From positions 1 to 6,933 of the forward strand of contig URDW01000110.1 of the NCBI GenBank assembly GCA_900546735.1: DNA of 6,933 bases, given 5' to 3'. Shown here piece by piece: positions 6,297-6,933 of this stretch. The translations under genes and the position numbers were made by a program. Each line of letters starts with the position of its first letter. Positions within the stretch are counted from its first letter, which is position 1. This DNA comes from an uncultured Oscillospiraceae bacterium (lineage in GTDB: Bacteria; Bacillota; Clostridia; Oscillospirales; Acutalibacteraceae). The notes below the pieces were generated by a model. That model saw only the letters and a list, made by a program, of their open reading frames with translations. It was not told where the DNA came from and searched no databases.

Positions 6297-6333
6297 GAAA
6301 TTCAAAGTCGAAACTGTCCTTTACACTTATCTG

Positions 6334-6369
6334 ACCGCCGACAGTTCAGGGCAGTTCAGAAGCGGCGGT
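6334..6369. repeat. Inverted repeat enclosing two tandem CAGTTCAG octamers
   Basis: ACCGCCG (6334-6340) and CGGCGGT (6363-6369) are perfect 7-bp arms. The 22-nt loop holds CAGTTCAG twice (6342-6349 and 6352-6359), so the octamers start 10 bp apart, about one helical turn. This suggests a same-face protein-binding site in the region between oriT and cargo. Confidence 0.55.
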
Positions 6370-6443
6370 ATTTTCTCTTAGCATACCGCAGGCATTGGGC
6401 GGCTTTTGCCGCAAATCTCAATCTTACATCAATATTAAATTGT

Positions 6444-6493
6444 CCGTGACGGTTAAACTGTCACGGTATTATTATGCAGAACGAATGTTCGTT
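6444..6493. repeat. Two operator-like palindromes upstream of the cargo gene
   Basis: The first is CCGTGAC/GTCACGG (6444-6450 and 6460-6466) with a 9-nt centre. The second is AACGAA/TTCGTT (6480-6493) with a 2-nt centre. The second also contains GAAC-N4-GTTC (6479-6490), which resembles the Firmicutes LexA box core. They lie 70-120 bp upstream of the cargo promoter. Binding proteins are unknown. Confidence 0.5.
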
Positions 6494-6562
6494 TGCCAAG
6501 TGCTATTACCACAAATCGTCGAAAAAGTCAATACCGTAAACACAGAATTTGCAAAGAAAATA

Positions 6563-6591
6563 TTGAAATCTGCGTTTCAGTATGGTAAACT
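6563..6591 (+). promoter_or_regulatory. Promoter of the leader peptide and cargo gene
   Basis: TTGAAA (6563-6568), a 17-nt spacer, and TAAACT (6586-6591) with an upstream TG (6583-6584) form an extended -10. The expected start near 6597-6599 would leave the leader peptide's AAGGA ribosome binding site at the very 5' end of the mRNA. That is tight, and an undetected upstream promoter is possible. Confidence 0.55.
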
Positions 6592-6607
6592 TTATAAGGA
6601 CTATTGT

Positions 6608-6655
6608 ATGCCTAAACACCTCCGAGGACAACAAAGGCTAATTCTCGGAGAATAA
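6608..6655 (+). CDS. 15-codon leader peptide of a putative translational attenuator
   Basis: ATG at 6608 follows AAGGA at 7-nt spacing and encodes MPKHLRGQQRLILGE, ending in TAA. It sits between a promoter and the cargo gene. Its codons 5-7 coincide exactly with the first arm of an RNA hairpin, as in erm-type leaders where a stalled ribosome masks that arm. It contains no arrest motif I recognise (no IFVI, no RLR). It does have two Arg codons that are often rare, CGA and AGG. The frame is open further upstream (from 6395), but only this short ORF has a ribosome binding site and a sensible position. I do not know the signal that would stall ribosomes here. Confidence 0.5.
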   Translation: MPKHLRGQQRLILGE

Positions 6656-6708
6656 AGAAAATAAAAAACTGACCTTCTTCGAGTTTTAGATAAAATTTGA
6701 AGGAGGTC
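6618..6708 (+). promoter_or_regulatory. Putative four-segment translational attenuator hiding the cargo ribosome binding site
   Basis: Segment 1 (6620-6626) pairs with segment 2 (6644-6650) over 7 bp. Segment 3 (6671-6680) pairs with segment 4 (6699-6708) over 10 bp with one G.U, burying the GAAGGAGG ribosome binding site. Segment 2, extended (6644-6652), can instead pair with segment 3 (6675-6683) over 9 bp with one G.U, which would free the ribosome binding site. ACCTCC (6618-6623) can also pair directly with the ribosome binding site. The first arm lies inside the leader ORF. The logic matches erm/cat-type attenuation: default off, on when a ribosome stalls in the leader. Confidence 0.6.
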
Positions 6709-6715
6709 TTTTATT

Positions 6716-6884
6716 ATGAAGACAAAAGGAAAGGCAAAGCGACTGCTTACGATGCTTCTCGCTTTTGTAATGGTGGTTGGTTTAATTCCAACGGCAGCAA
6801 TGGCTATGGATAGCCAAGCAGAGTACACGGGCGTATGCACCCACGGCAGTCATGAGGGGTATATCGAATTAACTTCCGAATACC
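6716..6884 (+). CDS. Secreted/surface protein, 5' fragment with signal peptide
   Basis: Only about 56 residues are genuine; the frame then runs into adapter sequence. The start ATG at 6716 has GAAGGAGG with 9 nt spacing. The N-terminus is a classic Sec signal peptide: basic n-region MKTKGKAKR, hydrophobic core LLTMLLAFVMVVGLIP, and a c-region ending A-M-A with likely cleavage after residue 30. The mature start contains CTHGSHEGY, a Cys/His-rich pattern I associate with large surface proteins of gut Clostridia, though too little remains to name a family. It is plus-strand cargo, opposite to the transfer operon, and its ribosome binding site is inside a hairpin. Residues beyond 56 (VSYTHLRAHE...) are adapter-encoded and must be ignored. 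Confidence 0.8.
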
Positions 6885-6933
6885 CTGTCTCTTATACACA
6901 TCTCCGAGCCCACGAGACACTGAGCGATCTCGT
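6885..6933 (+). other. Untrimmed Illumina Nextera adapter (artefact)
   Basis: Positions 6885-6903 are the 19-bp Tn5 mosaic end CTGTCTCTTATACACATCT. They are followed by CCGAGCCCACGAGAC (6904-6918) of the Nextera read-2 adapter, an 8-base i7 index actgagcg (6919-6926), and ATCTCGT (6927-6933), the start of the P7 tail. The order is exactly that of a read running through its insert into adapter. The index matches what I recall as Nextera XT N724. This is not genomic sequence. Confidence 0.98.

Larger units (their letters stand above)
6167..6307. other. Probable origin of transfer (oriT) region
   Basis: This stretch lies upstream of mobC, where clostridial MOBP elements carry oriT. It contains a cluster of inverted repeats: AGCCGGT/ACCGGCT (6167-6173 and 6186-6192), CCGGCTTT/AAAGCCGG (6187-6194 and 6207-6214), GATAG/CTATC (6247-6251 and 6254-6258), and CTTTGAA/TTCAAAG (6293-6307). 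The sequence ACCTATCTCCTGCGG (6252-6266) resembles the IncP-type nic region ACCTATCCTG|C with two extra bases, so nicking near 6263/6264 is possible. The assignment rests on position, repeat density and this partial match. The exact nic site and strand are not proven. Confidence 0.5.
1246..6884. mobile_element. Integrative mobilizable element of Clostridia (serine recombinase type), incomplete on the right
   Basis: A large serine recombinase, a TnpW-like protein, a ParB-like protein, a MOBP-type relaxase and a MobC-like protein lie in one direction, with an oriT-like region beyond mobC. This is the backbone of small mobilizable elements common in gut Clostridia and resembles parts of Tn4451- and Tn5397-type elements. 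No type IV secretion genes are visible, so within this window it would need a helper; missing sequence to the right could hold more. The boundaries are inferred. The left end probably lies between the hypothetical operon promoter (about 1200) and the recombinase stop codon. The right end is not present because the contig runs into adapter. I could not identify att cores. Confidence 0.6.

Noticed and set aside
6395..6655. 86-aa plus-strand ORF ending with the leader peptide
   Set aside because: It crosses operator-like palindromes and the promoter at 6563-6591. Only the last 15 codons have a ribosome binding site and regulatory context.
6601..6840. 79-aa minus-strand ORF
   Set aside because: It is antisense to the leader and the signal-peptide gene, whose plus-strand start is strongly supported.
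6885..6933. Possible transposon end or continued coding sequence
   Set aside because: The exact order mosaic end, read-2 adapter, index, P7 start is a library artefact.

Overview
The window looks like DNA from a gut-type Clostridia/Firmicutes bacterium. The Shine-Dalgarno sequences are strong and AGGAGG-like. The gene set (large serine recombinase, TnpW-like protein, ParB-like protein, MOBP relaxase, MobC) is the backbone seen on integrative mobilizable or conjugative elements of that group. There are no tRNA, rRNA or CRISPR features and no antibiotic-resistance gene in view.

Layout, left to right. Positions 158-1127 hold a two-gene minus-strand operon of unrecognised small Tyr/Trp-rich acidic proteins with its own good sigma-A-type promoter (1166-1194). 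This is probably the DNA flanking the element, or a small accessory operon. Positions 1246-1288 are a stem-loop terminator that reads in the plus direction. From 1290 to 5903, five minus-strand genes are tightly packed in transcription order mobC, relaxase, parB-like, tnpW-like and serine recombinase. The first four are separated by 1 nt, a 4-nt overlap and 9 nt. The recombinase follows after 87 nt that contain a long RNA hairpin abutting its ribosome binding site. The order fits one polycistronic unit: MobC and the relaxase nick and transfer the element, the recombinase excises and integrates it, and the ParB-like protein may regulate or stabilise it.

Positions 5904-6607 (about 700 nt) carry no gene I accept but are dense in structure. 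They hold three evenly spaced 8-bp-stem hairpins (5936-6008), a minus-strand intrinsic terminator (6203-6235), a direct repeat about 100 bp apart, a nic-like sequence in a probable oriT (about 6167-6307), an inverted repeat enclosing two tandem octamers (6334-6369), and two operator-like palindromes (6444-6466 and 6480-6493).

Plus-strand cargo begins at about 6563 with a promoter, a 15-codon leader peptide (6608-6655), a four-segment alternative-pairing region in which the last arm hides the ribosome binding site, and then the start of a secreted protein with a clear signal peptide (6716 onward). This has the layout of translational attenuation.

The last 49 bases (6885-6933) are not biological. 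They are the Nextera transposase mosaic end plus read-2 adapter, an 8-base index and the start of the P7 sequence. The contig is therefore an untrimmed assembly whose true sequence stops at about 6884, and the right end of the element and most of the cargo gene are missing.
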